A DNA stretch of 64,000 nt from Anoplopoma fimbria (lineage: Eukaryota; Chordata; Actinopteri; Perciformes; Anoplopomatidae): NCBI RefSeq assembly GCF_027596085.1, contig NC_072465.1, forward strand, positions 15,180,857 through 15,244,856, written 5' to 3'. The translations under genes were made by a program, and so were the position numbers. The stretch's first letter is position 1. Every line of letters starts with the position of its first letter. The notes under the pieces were generated by a model. The model had not been told where the DNA came from, ran no database searches, and saw only the letters and a list, made by a program, of their open reading frames with translations. Below, piece by piece: positions 25,400 through 61,799 of this stretch.

Positions 25400-28278
25400 T
25401 CATAAGTTGTGGTGTGCTGTTGCTAAGGGCAACACAGAGCAGCAACATGACGACTAATATTTGTGAGGTAGACTGCACTATGTTGTGAGTGCAGACAAGT
25501 GTCTCTGTGGCGAATGTAAAAGACAACATGAAACCATGAAAGGGACCGGTTGTAAAGATGAGTGGACGGAAAAGGTTTAGGTCGGTCCAGATTCTCATTG
25601 TCTCTCAATGCATCTCAAGCGTTGCCATCAAACATTTATTCCCATAATTACCTCACAAAATGTTGAAAGTAGTCAAAAATATGGCCGCTAAACATTCAAA
25701 CTAAGAAAGGCCATTGACAGAATGAAGCTGCAATAATTGAACATAATTATACTTTGTGCTTTCGTCTATGGACTGATGCTATTGGACAACTCAATGTAGA
25801 TCAATGGTTGCAATGAGTCTTTGCAACCAAAAAAACTAATCAGAAAAACGACTCTATTGAAGTGATATAAAATCGATTGGTAGTTTTTATGTGTGTGTGT
25901 CGGTGTTGGACTGGCTATCTATAATGGTATCTATCAAGTACCTATTGAACAATAATGAATAATGTGCTAAGAATGATCAGGAATAAAAAACAAAGTGTGA
26001 AGAAGAACATCTACTGTAAAATAATAAGAAAAAGACTAACAACAATCAAATCGTATTTAAAATCTAGTTTTGTGACATAAAGCTAATTCACAATGATCAA
26101 TGGCAACAAAACAAGTGTTAAACCTTGACATCAATATAGTGTGAATATAAAATTTCTTATCTCTATATCCCCCTTAAAAAAATACACTTTATACATGAAA
26201 TCCAACAGACATGGTGAACACATCTCACCGTGTTCAGCACAGGACTCGGGTGCATCCCTTGAACACACAGCTACTGTATTCTTGCTGAACAAATGCAGGT
26301 TCTCATCTTTCATCCTAATCATCTATAAAGCAAAACATGAATATACTGATACATAACAGTTGGTTATTCAAATAAAAAGGCTGACGGTTTCTGATTCAAA
26401 TATTAATCAACAGTAGCATCAAGGTTGGAGAAGAATGCTCACAGTTGGACCGTGTTCAGCGGCAGGTAGAGTGGTGTGATAACATGAAGACGGGTTCAAT
26501 ATGAAATGTGATCCCAGCATTGATCAGATTTTGGGTGGAATTAAAACAGCAAAATGCTACAAGAACCATGCAACAGTTGTTACCATGTCCCAGCATGGTT
26601 TGCTCCTTTCTACATGGTGAACAATGCTGAATTTAAATCTGTTTACTGCAAACAGATTTCTGACTCAGAAAAGCGGGTCGGCAGCCCTGAATTAGTAAGA
26701 TGCTATAAATTACAGCTCGCTGTAACCAACGCGTTGCCTCCTGCCATCCATTACTCATGCAGGCATGCACAGCAAAGAAAAACACTAGCAGAGAATTACA
26801 AACAAGACAATCTTTCATGTCAAACGGAGGCCAATGTAAAAAGCTATTTTACACTGAGCATGCAGCTAGGTGGTTTCAGTTCCATCGGTGCGGATATTTC
26901 AACAGCATAGAGGCGAACATATGCAATACAGGTGATAAAGACCGAAACGGGGCATTTTTAGCCCAAAGCTACAAATGAAAAGGCACTGTGAAGTCCTGGC
27001 TCGGTGCATACGTACAGTGCACCGCATGCAAAGGAGGAGAAACTCCATGACTTTCTAGTTTGTCCATATGGAATGAGTGAACTCAGGGACATAATAAGGG
27101 AAGTTAGGGTCCATATATTCATAGACATAGTGAGGCAACTTTAAGGGGAACTTTACCGACAATGCAGAATCCATCAAACTTATTTGTGCTGTGCTTCAAA
27201 TCTACTATGTCCATTCCCCTTGGTATATCTTCTACAACAAAGTTGGTAGAAATAGACCATAAAACAAAGATGATATTCAACATTTACTTGAATTCACTTG
27301 GAGCTAATAACAACTGTTTGCTTCGTGGAATGTCTGCCGTCGACCACCAGGAAGTCTGCTCCTAGCAACCACTCGAAGGAGTTTCTCCCTTATACGTCAC
27401 TTTCTGAGCTCATTAAAATCACGGAAGAACGATTCTTTGTGTGCAATTTGGCAAATAAATGACCTGAAACCACACCAAGCACAATGCATGGCTGATATCC
27501 AGAACTGCAGCATTCAGACAGAAGCTACATTCTTTTCTCTCTGATTTAGTTACTGTGCATCTCCAAGCTTTGAGCCACCGTGAAGTGGCTTAAAACATGA
27601 AACCTGTCAAAGTTTGTTTTGTGCGTCCAACCGTCACCTATATTATTTCAATAAAACTAGATCTGTAATCCTTCATTACAAGGTTGTATAATAAAGATGA
27701 TCAATGCACTAGGTTCAGTTCAGAGCAGGTTGTTGTTGGTTGTCAGTGTTTCTGTAGTACACAAATACTACAGAGATACTACATGCTATGTAATGTGTCA
27801 GGTGAATTATAACATGCGCTCACAGGGATCATCTGATGGCTTTTGGAAGGACATCATGGAGAGTCATGGACGAGTGTTTCTCTGCTTTTCATTCACAAGA
27901 ATCACCGGAGGTGGTCATCTCTGCTAACCTTCTTTAAACTATCTGCAGAAACTATCAGACCATGCTGCAGAGAACAGCAGTTATAAAATGATCTAGGGAA
28001 AACACTGACTATGCGTTTGGAATTTTAACAATATGGGGTTAAAGTCCTTTTCTGAAACCTAAAAATGATTCAAACACAAAAACACAGAAGAATGAAGAAG
28101 CTGAAGTGCTCTGGCAGCTCTGTATCCTTGGCTTTTTGGTAGCTGTGTAGCTCTGTGTGCGGCATACTTCTATAGTGATGGTTAGTGTTGAATTACCCTC
28201 ACACCACGTCTCTTCAGTGTCATGCTGGGTGGACCACAGGGTTGAGGATTTACAGGACAAGTCCTGGTTATTGCGTTT
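25400..28278 (-). other. ampd2: ampd2 3' UTR and/or intergenic DNA
   Basis: No exon-like conservation with known families. Open frames such as 26554-26910 have no recognisable domain. Part of this must be the ampd2 3' UTR, but I see no poly(A) signal close to the stop on the minus strand, so its length is unknown. Confidence 0.4.
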
Positions 28279-50295
<22,017 letters not shown>

Positions 50296-50700
50296 CTTGC
50301 TGCCTGTGCTCCTGTTACTGCTGGAGCAAAGCAAGTCAGAGCTGTGCAGCGGCCAGCAGAGGGAGAAAGGAGCTCTAACGCTGGAGCTCTGTCTCATAGT
50401 GGGGCAGCGTGGCGGCGGGACCCATACTGGGCAGGGAGAAGCTCCTCTGCAGAGTTGGCTCCTCCTCCTAGCCAGCAGCAGGTCAGCAGGCATGCCGCAC
50501 AGCGACGAGCAGAAAGGCAGCCCAAGGCTTACCCGGCCCTTGCTGGGGGCCATCCACCTTGGTTGCCCTAGCAACCAGGGAATGAGCTTCCTATAGCCGA
50601 TGCAGGAAAAAACAGCCACAGAGGAGGGCATTGCGGATCAAAGTGTGCAGCTAGCATGACAGAGAGCATGTATGGAGACCGACAACACCCCGCCAGCTGA
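50296..50700 (-). other. ampd2: ampd2 5' leader, open in frame upstream of the chosen start
   Basis: The start at 50295 has a favourable A at -3 and gives MSSSSSTSSSNNDGQGKPKP. However, the frame stays open for another 112 codons to an ATG at 50631, and this stretch is Ser/Arg/Pro-rich. A longer human AMPD2 isoform also extends upstream of the equivalent methionine, so an N-terminally extended form is possible. An acceptor-like tract (TGCTCCAG) lies near 50320. Confidence 0.4.
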
Positions 50701-53431
50701 GCACCGAGGTGAGTGAAGGACAAAAGTTTTTTCCACTCATCTAAAAATAGCAATTCGAATTTGTGTTCGACCAAGAGAAAGGGAACCAGATGAACGGCAA
50801 GTGAACAAAAAAAATCCAAAAGAATACAGATTGGTCGGAGTGGATGAGCACAGAAACTACCTTAGTGTGTAAGCTGACTTGTGAACTCTCAATCTTCTTT
50901 TCTGGAAACTTTGGAGGGGAGTTGGACAGCCTAAACACACACAGCAAAGCCCACCTGACATGATGTATTATAAATAGTGGCAACCAATGGCCAGCAAAGC
51001 TAGTAATGCAACCACATCCACAACTTTCTCTCCTGTGGTTCCTGTAGTTTAGGAGCATGAATGAATATTACAAACTTCTATTTTAAGTGTTGTAACCACA
51101 CAAGCTTCAACAAGTCTGCAGAGTTCTGACTCTAATATGACTTTTCAAAATGATAGGCTTTTCTGGGACTCTCCTCCACTGACTACAACGGAAACAGCTT
51201 AATAGAACCATTTTAGATTAAGAATTTTTCATGTCATCAATAAACTAATATTAAAAAACTGCATAACATCTACTGTATATTAGTGAAGTCGGAGGACACT
51301 GACTATTGACTTTGTAATATTGGCTTTATGTTGTATTTTGGAACTTTGGCATCCCATTACTTGAAGAGTAGTCAGAGCAACAGAGCTACAAAAAAAGGGG
51401 TAAAGATCCCCATCTAGTGGTTTGAAAATGTAATGCAGTTAGACAAAAACATGTTTGTCCTTTCTGAGCACACAAGTTGCTATTCAAACAGCTTCGGTTT
51501 ATCAAATAGTACAGACACTAGACAGCAAACATTTTTACTAATATAAACAATAAACACAGCATTAAAGGAGCGTTGCCATTATTTGAATGCAGTTGATCAT
51601 CTAGTGGGCTAAGTGTGATCACTTTAACTCGCTGTATACAACAGTATGGAGCACCGTTTACAGGAATAGTACTTGGTAACTCGCAACCATTCAATCATTC
51701 ATTTCCTCGACCACCGTCCTTTATTTACACTTAAACTCTTCAGAATAATACTGAATTGACGATGCAACTACAGGATTATGCTCAACATTTTTGCAAGTAA
51801 TCTGATCTCTGAGACTGAACTTGCTCAACTGTGAACAAAATCCTCAACAAATGTGCCTGAGATCAAACCCCCATAACACGAAAAACACATACTGATCTCT
51901 TAAAGCAAAACTTATCTACAAGTAATTCTTTGTTGGAACTGAGTAGTGTGGCATTGGGCTGAAAACAAAGACAATCAAAAACCCTTTTAAATGTCCTGAC
52001 GATTGAAAACAACAATCACATAACTAAAATACAACCTTTCTGTCAAATGAGCTTGGTAAAAACATAATCTAAAGATATATTCCGGTGGGTGACTGTCAAT
52101 TAAGAATACAAATCTTGTTTTTGGGAGTCTACTCTCCACCATTTTCTGAGATCTGACCCAGTTTTTTTGAGAGAGCTGACGCTCACCATCTGGTGCAGCA
52201 GCAGCAGCATGCAGCAGCAGCAGCGAAGGGTAAAAAACAGGGGCCTACTTTTGTCTGAAACTAAAATCTTGACTACTCTCATAACTATGTCACACATTTT
52301 GCTCAGACCAAATTATTAACAATCTCAAAGCCTTACCTGGAAGCAGCAGGCAAATATGTTAGCCTGATGGCTCACGGTATTCCTTCTTTGGTTTTTCTCT
52401 TCGCCTCTTCTGTTTGGTTAAGCTTTCTGTCTACTCACCCTTTTGCTAAAATGAGACCACTGTGCCTTTCACCCGCTGCTTTGGGATTTTTTTTCCCACT
52501 CCTTCAGAGCAAAGCTCATGGAATTCATCATTTTGTTTGCAGAGACCATAAAACAAAAAACCCAGTGTTTTCTCTTTCCATTCAAATCCTTTCATAGGGA
52601 ATGTGACCAAACCCAACTGAACAAAGAATCATTTAATTTAATTAGATCAAGTACATTTTGCATTCCAAGGCTGAAGTTGCCAAATCTATGCATGAGAAAA
52701 GCAAACCCAGGAGTGTTGGGGCATTTTACAAAACAGAGCCATGGCATATTCCCATTAAAAGCAGGGATTCTGCCAATCACCAGGACTGTAAGTAACTATT
52801 TGCAAATTGCTATTCATTCTTTTTTTACTTAATGAGATTTTGATGAAGTTTTGTACTGCTCTATTGCTATTCCAGGTCAGTGTTCAAAGTTTGTCATCTT
52901 TGAGGGAGTTTTGTCAAACAAAAGCAGTTCACCACTTAAAAAACATCAATGAATTGGAGATATAGAGAGCATTCATGGGATGGTTACCATACGGATGACA
53001 CCACCTTGGTTAATATCATAGTGACCATGTAACTGTTACCCAGGGTATTCTACAAAACAATATTTTTGCATGATATTTTTGTTCTTTTTAAAGAATGTAG
53101 CACTGATCTTAAAATATTATTATTTTAACTACAAACATAGAAATATTTATGTCAAGTTACTAGTTTGTCCTTATCCAAGGCAAGGGTGTCATATATTGTA
53201 AATCTCTTTGAGTATAATTATATCATTTCTGGTCTATATAACTGATGACGTCAGGATGCAATAACTCTGCCCTACTTCTGATGCCTGTGTCAGAGGATGT
53301 ACAAGCCACTTCAGTGTTTTCAAGGTAGTGACATAACATTAATGTAGTTTTAAGCTGCTGGGAATGAAGTGAACTTGGTCATGTGCTTGTTTTGAATGGT
53401 ATTTGCACTGTTTCCCTGCATGCTGACTTAC
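50701..53431. other. Non-coding region upstream of the main ampd2 start exon
   Basis: No exon or repeat that I can name; a CAG-rich patch (GCAGCAGCAGCATGCAGCAG) lies near 52196-52222. If the exon at 53432 is real, this is ampd2 intron. Confidence 0.4.
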
Positions 53432-53500
53432 CACCTGACATTGTTGAAGACCAGCTGGGAGCAGAAGTGGGACCGTTGTAAGCACAAGACAGGAAATGTC
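53432..53500 (-). CDS. ampd2: Candidate alternative ampd2 start exon
   Basis: On the minus strand the stretch is bounded by a strong acceptor (TTTTTCTCCAG) and a strong donor (GTAAGT). Its only ATG (53439-53441) codes Met-Ser-Gly and leaves one base, exactly the phase required by the exon at 36981. Splicing there gives Met-Ser-Gly-Asp-Leu-Cys and then the normal protein, replacing the basic 36-residue N-terminus. It would be out of frame with the 50295 exon, so it fits an alternative isoform rather than an extra internal exon. Family knowledge: AMPD2 isoforms differ in first exons. Inferred from splice signals only. Confidence 0.4.
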
Positions 53501-53559
53501 CTGGAGAAAAAGACACAGCAACAGAGCACACAGTGTTACCGTTACACGGTCAATAGATA

Positions 53560-54030
53560 ACCCAAGTTAACGTCGGGTAGCCGGCTGATAAGCTATCAGT
53601 GCTTTACACAGAGACATGGACGCCACGTTTCTCTTACATATGATTAACTGTGCTGTTTACTACAAAGCTTCACTTTTTAATGTGCTTTCCTGCAACGTTT
53701 CTCACTGACTAAACTGGTTCACAGTTAGTGGCAGTTTGAACCCCAGTGTAAGGTTCGATAACGTTACTGAGTTTAAACGGTCAGTTAACGTTTGTTACCG
53801 TTTGTTAACGGTTTTTAACTGTTGCGTCGGTTGTTACTTCGCGTCAGTTAAATACCGTTAGCTGTCAGCGTTACACCTGAATGAACAGAATAATTCATCT
53901 AAGATAGCAAATAGTTAGTTAAAAGAAATACTCTTTACCTTTGCTCGAGTAGGTAACGTTAGGATTGTGTTCCGACGTAAATGCAATTTCCTCAAAGAAG
54001 GAAGGAGACGCCCGCTTTGAGTGTGTGTCC
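53560..54030 (-). promoter_or_regulatory. ampd2: CpG-enriched candidate distal ampd2 promoter and leader exon
   Basis: CpG density is clearly above the surroundings, with repeated MYB-like YAAC(G/T)G cores (for example TTAACGG, TAACTG, and CCGTTA on the other strand) between 53530 and 53960. On the minus strand a donor-like GAGCAAAG|GTAAAG marks a possible non-coding exon ending at 53939, which could splice to 53500. Start sites are not resolvable. Confidence 0.35.
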
Positions 54031-54169
54031 TGTGTCGTGATTAAAGGCCAAACATTGCTCAATAAGCCCTGCTTTGAATATTTTTTTTACTGTGTAGAGG
54101 CAGTAAAGATCATTAAGAAAACTGCCAGTTTTATCCTACAAATCTAAACTTACAATTGGGAAATCTAAC

Positions 54170-54560
54170 TGGAGTTCTCATTTTGCTAATGACCAATGTT
54201 TGAAGAAATAGAGTACTCAGATATTATACCACAATGTCAAAATACAAGTAAAAATCCCCTTAAAAATGTGCCCCAAGTAAAGTGAGCTTACAGAAGTTTA
54301 ACACTGTATTATGAAAAGTAAATCATATTACTGATTCATTAAGGTGTAAGCATAATTTAAATGTTGTAGTTGTTGACGGAAGAGTTCATTTTAGCTGTTT
54401 TATATGATATTGCATAGTTTAATTTACTGCACAACAATGAATTGTATTTAATAATTATAATACGTTGTAGTGCCAGATAAAAGTAGTGGAGTGAAAAGTA
54501 AGATATTTCCCTCTGAAATGAATTTGAGTAGAGGTAGTGTTGGAAAAATGGAATAAGTCA
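54170..54560. mobile_element. AAGTA-rich repeat, copy 3, inverted
   Basis: Contains AATACAAGTAAAAATCCCCT near 54240 and TTCCCTCTGAAATGAATTTG then AGTAGAGG near 54505. Read in reverse this aligns with AACTCCACTACATTTCAGAA of copy 1 (1060). It lies just upstream of the candidate distal ampd2 promoter. Confidence 0.5.
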
Positions 54561-55118
54561 TCAAAAATAACAGTCTAAGTTGTGCCTAAATACATTACAG
54601 ACCAGATCTCACTTGTTAATTTAACACAATGCACCAGTTTTTCAAGAAGTAATTTAGCTGTAATAGGATTGTTATACTATAGTTTGTGGATTCCATTGAA
54701 GCAACACCCAGACGGACTATTTGCAAAAGCAAACTGGAAGACTGCCAGTAAAATAAAAATGAGAACACATGTGTTGGCTGACTCAGGGCTTTCAGACTGA
54801 AGTCCAACATTTCATTAAACCACGTGAGTCACTCATGGTTAAAAAACATTGACTCTTATTTAAAACCAACAGATAAGATGTTTAATATTTAAGTAGATTA
54901 TTTTACAACACACTCAGGATATGATGGAGATATATTGACTGTTTATATCATTATGTTAAATAGTACAATCATTTAAATATACTCAAAGATTACTGTGTTA
55001 GAAATCACATTATTGGTGTATTAGTAGCTGGAAATGTTGAAGTAATCTTAGCCTTTTTGTGCTTGCAATGTTCACCTTTATTCTGCCTGTTTGTCTAATT
55101 CTTCTCTCAATGTTACTT
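54561..55118. other. Intergenic, nothing recognised
   Basis: No coding signal seen. Confidence 0.4.
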
Positions 55119-55622
55119 CTATTTCTCAGATCTCTCCTCAAGTATCCACTTCTTTTGCTCACCAACGTTGGATTGCTGCTGACAATGTCCCTGGGAATTA
55201 TGTGGAAAAAAAGAAATGATATTGTTGTTTTCTAGCACCCCATGTTCTAGGTCCTCATCCAAGTTTGTTGCCGCAACAAAATCTGTCTGCGACCCTCTCG
55301 TCCATCTGCTTTCACTTCTTTGTGATAACCAACGGCCGGAAACATCTTGGGTCAACGATTTGGGTTTGTTCAGTGACAGCTTTGCCCTTACAGGACAAGG
55401 CCAATAACAATCACAACTCATATACGATTTTGAGAGCACAACTTTACAGTGGCAGAAGATTACATCTTTCCTTTGGCGGATCCAGCCACCACATACAGTT
55501 ATACCTATTCTCCACCTTCTAATCTCAACTGAAATTATTCTATCTTTTCTTTGTAACTTGTATTGTTCTTGTATTTGGGGTTTTCCTCTGTTTGCAGTCA
55601 GCTGTAATCTTGACATACACAA
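55119..55622 (-). other. 167-codon open frame of unknown nature
   Basis: The longest open frame outside gpr61, starting from an ATG on the minus strand. Its composition is polar and mixed, without a signal peptide, membrane segment or family motif that I recognise. The opposite strand is also partly open. The local base composition is richer in GC than the flanks. It may be a degraded transposon coding remnant or chance; I do not assign a function. Confidence 0.2.
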
Positions 55623-55629
55623 GAGTAGT

Positions 55630-58100
<2,471 letters not shown>

Positions 58101-58103
58101 TTT

Positions 58104-58109
58104 TTTATT
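58104..58109 (-). terminator. gpr61: Candidate gpr61 poly(A) signal
   Basis: TTTATT on plus, AATAAA on the coding strand, about 270 bases after the stop. Others lie farther out (57047-57052, 56626-56631). Confidence 0.45.
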
Positions 58110-58378
58110 CTAACAGTAAATTCCCTGTTCACAAACAATAGTTTGAAATACATCTCAAACAACTGCGTTTAATTGTATAATTGTGACTGTTGAAGAATGA
58201 AACTGATGAGGCAAAGTGCAATGATTCAAAATACAATTTAAAGTTGTTTCAATTAACTGAGCTACCTGTCGGACAGCTTTCAGTATAGAAATAGAGAAAC
58301 ATGTTTTCACAGAAATAACCAATGAAACAGTTTATATCTGAATGATCAAAATCTGTCTTTTTTTCAGACATTTAAAAC

Positions 58379-59782
58379 TTAATTGTCTTTATATATGTGG
58401 TTGTTCTTTGCCTGCTCAGACTCAATAAACTCTGAAGTCTCCTCCGCAATTTGTCCAGGGATACGAAAATCTATCGGTATGGACTGTGCCAGCTCCGGTG
58501 GTTGTGACTGAGCCACGGGGCAGCAGGCCTCCCCTTTAGGGCTGGAGGTGCTGTGAGAGTTTTGAGGATCCATGTTGCAGCCGGTGCCCTGAAGAAACTG
58601 GAGGAAATTCTCCTCTATGGATCCTTCACGGCTGGGCAGTCTTTCCTCCATCTCAGCTCCTGCTCGACGAAACAGACAAGGCAGATGCTTGCCCAGCTCC
58701 TCCCGGATCTGTCTGTTGAGACAGCCATAGAAGAAGGGGTTGGAGGTGAAGCAGAAGTAGCCGATCCAGGTGACCACCTCCTCCAGAGAGGCTAGTGCGG
58801 CGGGAGGGCTGGCAGACAGTGCAGAATACAGGTGGAAAGTAAAGTAGGGCAGCCAACAACAGAGGAATTGCCCACCTACTGCTGCCAACACTGCTGCAGC
58901 CTTCCCTCCCCCAAAGGGACGCTGCGGAGTGTCTCTGCCCGTCCGAGTGCCTGTCCCAGAGCTGGTAACCATCGTGGAACGGCTGCTGAGTGATTCTGAC
59001 CGCTGGCGTCGAGGCGTGTCCATCCAGGTAGGCAGAGGCCCATGGTGCATGGCTGCCACCCGAGCCACTTTGAACATATTGCAGTACACAACAAGAATGA
59101 CCAGTAGTGGACACAGGAAATACACTAAAGTAAACAGGGCCATGAAGGCCATGCGGTTTGAGCCTCCCCCTGTCCAATGTAGTGAGCAGCGCCTGTGACC
59201 CTGAGCAGGTGGAGATGGGACTGTCCCACCTCCTCCTCCCCCGACCCCACTACTCTCCAGAAGAGGAGTTCTTCCACCTTGCAGGAACCAAGCGAGCAGC
59301 GGCAGAGCAGACATGGCCAGGGCATTGACCCATATCCCCACCAGCACCGACGCTACCAGCCCAACAGTCATTTTCACTTCATAGCGCATCGGGTGTATGA
59401 TGTAGTAATAACGCTCAACATTGATGACGGAGATAGAGAGGATGGCAGCGCTAACCAGGCACACACTGAGAAAGAGGTAGCTCCGGCACAGGGCCTCCCC
59501 GAAGAAGGCTCGGCTTGAGAGCATGCCGAGTGGCATCAGCACCAGGGCCGCCAGCAGGTCCACCACGCACAGGTGGAACACGAAGGCAAACTTGTGGAGC
59601 TGTGGGGCCTTGGCAATGACCGCCATGACAGCCACGTTACCCACCACAGCCATCAGATCCATGAGCAGCATGGCCAGCAGGGCTAGCGACTGGGACAGAG
59701 CCCAGCCCTCAGGCAGAAAGGAGGCAGACATGTTGGAGGTGAGCTGTGGAGGTGGGCGCGAGGAGTTCCACATCGGCTCCAT
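58379..59782 (-). CDS. gpr61: G protein-coupled receptor 61 (orphan class A)
   Basis: Orphan rhodopsin-class receptor expressed in brain in other vertebrates; the human protein is reported to be constitutively active toward Gs. One coding exon, 467 aa. Two N-glycosylation sequons lie in the N-terminus (N6, N17). TM1 (about 33-57) has the GN motif, TM2 (about 66-86) LCVVDLLAAL and TM3 (about 102-124) ends in ERY (123-125) instead of DRY. TM5 is at about 212-235. The long third loop has GPLPTWMDTPRRQRSESLSS. TM6 has CWLPYF (309-314) and TM7 NPFFY (348-352). The disulfide pair is probably C99-C199. The tail carries LPSREGSIEENFLQFLQGTG and IDFRIPGQIAEETSEF, near-identical to my memory of human GPR61. 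Loop 2 holds a glycine run. gpr61 versus a teleost gpr61-like duplicate is not resolved. Confidence 0.95.
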   Translation of the reverse strand: MEPMWNSSRPPPQLTSNMSASFLPEGWALSQSLALLAMLLMDLMAVVGNVAVMAVIAKAPQLHKFAFVFHLCVVDLLAALVLMPLGMLSSRAFFGEALCRSYLFLSVCLVSAAILSISVINVERYYYIIHPMRYEVKMTVGLVASVLVGIWVNALAMSALPLLAWFLQGGRTPLLESSGVGGGGGGTVPSPPAQGHRRCSLHWTGGGSNRMAFMALFTLVYFLCPLLVILVVYCNMFKVARVAAMHHGPLPTWMDTPRRQRSESLSSRSTMVTSSGTGTRTGRDTPQRPFGGGKAAAVLAAVGGQFLCCWLPYFTFHLYSALSASPPAALASLEEVVTWIGYFCFTSNPFFYGCLNRQIREELGKHLPCLFRRAGAEMEERLPSREGSIEENFLQFLQGTGCNMDPQNSHSTSSPKGEACCPVAQSQPPELAQSIPIDFRIPGQIAEETSEFIESEQAKNNHIYKDN

Positions 59783-59990
59783 TGAAGGGTGGGATGAAGC
59801 AGGCAGGCAGGAGCAGTCACAGGCCCATCACCCATCCTTCAAAGCCAGGAAGTACGGCCAGGAAACAGCGGCTGGGAAATGAGGTCAAAAGCTGCGTTGT
59901 AGTCCGGAGGTTGATGATGCAGGAGGTTCAGATTTTAAGATTCCTGTTCCTTTAGAAAGTCTTCATGTCTGCCGTTAATCACAACCAACC
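59783..59990 (-). other. gpr61: gpr61 5' UTR within the coding exon
   Basis: On the minus strand CTTGTTTTTAG|GGTTGG at 59990-59992 is a convincing acceptor, so the coding exon is likely preceded by at least one non-coding exon. Confidence 0.45.
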
Positions 59991-59999
59991 CTAAAAACA

Positions 60000-61260
60000 A
60001 GAAGGACAGAGGGAAATAAATGGTGAATATGTGTTCACCTGAGATTGCATGTGTATTCTGATAATAAGTGACCCCTTATTTGCTCCTGATGGTTATATGA
60101 ACTAATCCTTCCAATCAGTTGCTCGTGCTGAGTTTCACTTTTGCCCCAGCTACTATTGAGATTAATACACTCGGATTAGAAAATCCTCCTTAGCTTCTTA
60201 AATCTCTGTTAAGGCCATTTTACTGTTAAGGTAATCCAAAGCCAGTCCTCAAACCAAGTCTGAGTTATTCAAGGCACCTTTTTAGCAACATGCTGAGTAA
60301 ACTGAAGGAGTGAAATTATTTTAACAATCATAAATCAGCATGCCAAAGAGTTGAGCCACTTGAACAGATTGTAGTTCATAAATCTGCGACTAAATAATGA
60401 TGCCCAAATCGGTCATGTATGATCATACTGATCCTCTAGAAAAAAAACAAGTAAAATATTTTGAACTACCTACTCTACACTAAATAATGCTTAAATATTG
60501 CTTTTAAAGCACACATCCTGTCAATGCACGTATGAATGCTAATTCCCCAAAACAAATCCTTTTATCACATCTACACCTGCTGTGTGAGCTCTTGTTGAAT
60601 ATGTATACTCAGGGTGTAAACATATTGTCTATGGTAAAAGGAAATACAAAACACAACATGTGTACATGTACTACAATAGTATATCTGTCACTAAAGAAGC
60701 CCTGTATGAGTGAATGTAGTGTTAAGATTGGAATACTTGAGGGTATTCATGGGTTGCAGAGGCCGCCTGCATATTAACTATGCCTAGCTATTACAGACAA
60801 CAAACAGACATGGATGGCTGCCGCTATAAGTATGTGTCAGATCAAGGAAATCCAGTTGCTTACTGCTATAAATGCTCTCTGCTACAGGTGTTCTGCCTCC
60901 TGTCTGCAGTGATTGAGGCTTAAAATGAGCTCTAACCTCCCTCCTCACCTATGAATGATTGCCTTCAGTGAGCAACATCTCTAAATCACACATAGGGGTA
61001 CTCCCAATTCAGTTTAACCCTCCTGCCAGGGTTAGTCATGACTTACCGCCTACTCATTTATATATTAATCATTAATGCATTACACCCTCTGTTTAAGGCC
61101 CACATTCTATATATCACATCAACATTGAATTAGATTTATCCTTGCACTCAGCAGTATGTAATCAGCAGATTATAAGAAGAGGGTGAGAGCAAGCAAGAAA
61201 ATGTGCTGAGAATGAGGGAGCGTGAGGGGAAGAAACAGAGAGAGAGAGAGCATCATGTAC
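60000..61260. other. Non-coding region upstream of gpr61
   Basis: Nothing recognised; probably an intron between the gpr61 leader exon and its coding exon. Confidence 0.35.
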
Positions 61261-61630
61261 CTGAATCAGAGTATTTCCCGATGCAAGCTGTCTGCTGCTT
61301 TTGGTCTCTGAGGATGGAAACCTGGTGTAGCTCACACTGCTGAGGTACACAGTGGACATCAATCATTGCACCTTGTGAATGCTGTTGAGGTACATCCCAC
61401 TGAAAGAGGCTGTTTCTCTTCCCATCCCTTGATCTGCCCCGTGCATCCTCCTCCCTGGATGACTTGAGCTGTGGCAGCAGAGGCTTTTCTGAAACGATGC
61501 TGATGTAAATGCATGCAAAGAGACACCAGCTCACACTCTGCTTTCCCCCTCCACTCACACACAGTGACTGCAGAGATGGAGCAGGAGGCAGCAAGAAATA
61601 GGACCAGAGCTGCCATCTCCACAGGGTCCT
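61261..61630 (-). other. gpr61: Candidate gpr61 leader exon
   Basis: A GC-richer block that on the minus strand ends TGATTCAG|GTACAT at 61261, a usable donor. Open frames here have no family resemblance and no frame link to the gpr61 start, so it would be non-coding. The 5' limit is unknown. Confidence 0.25.
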
Positions 61631-61799
61631 AGTGTCCTCACCTCTCTACAAAATACACCTTCAGAAATTAGGAACTGAATATGATGGTGGGGAAATGTTA
61701 TGTTGTCGCTGTACTTATGAGCCGTCTAAGCTGATTTTTTTAATCAGGGTGGTACGAGATGAAATATTCATGTTAGTCCAACACTTCTCCAAAACTACT

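Noticed and set aside
58553..59882. Several overlapping open frames on both strands at gpr61
   Set aside because: They are frame shadows of the GC-rich single-exon receptor gene.
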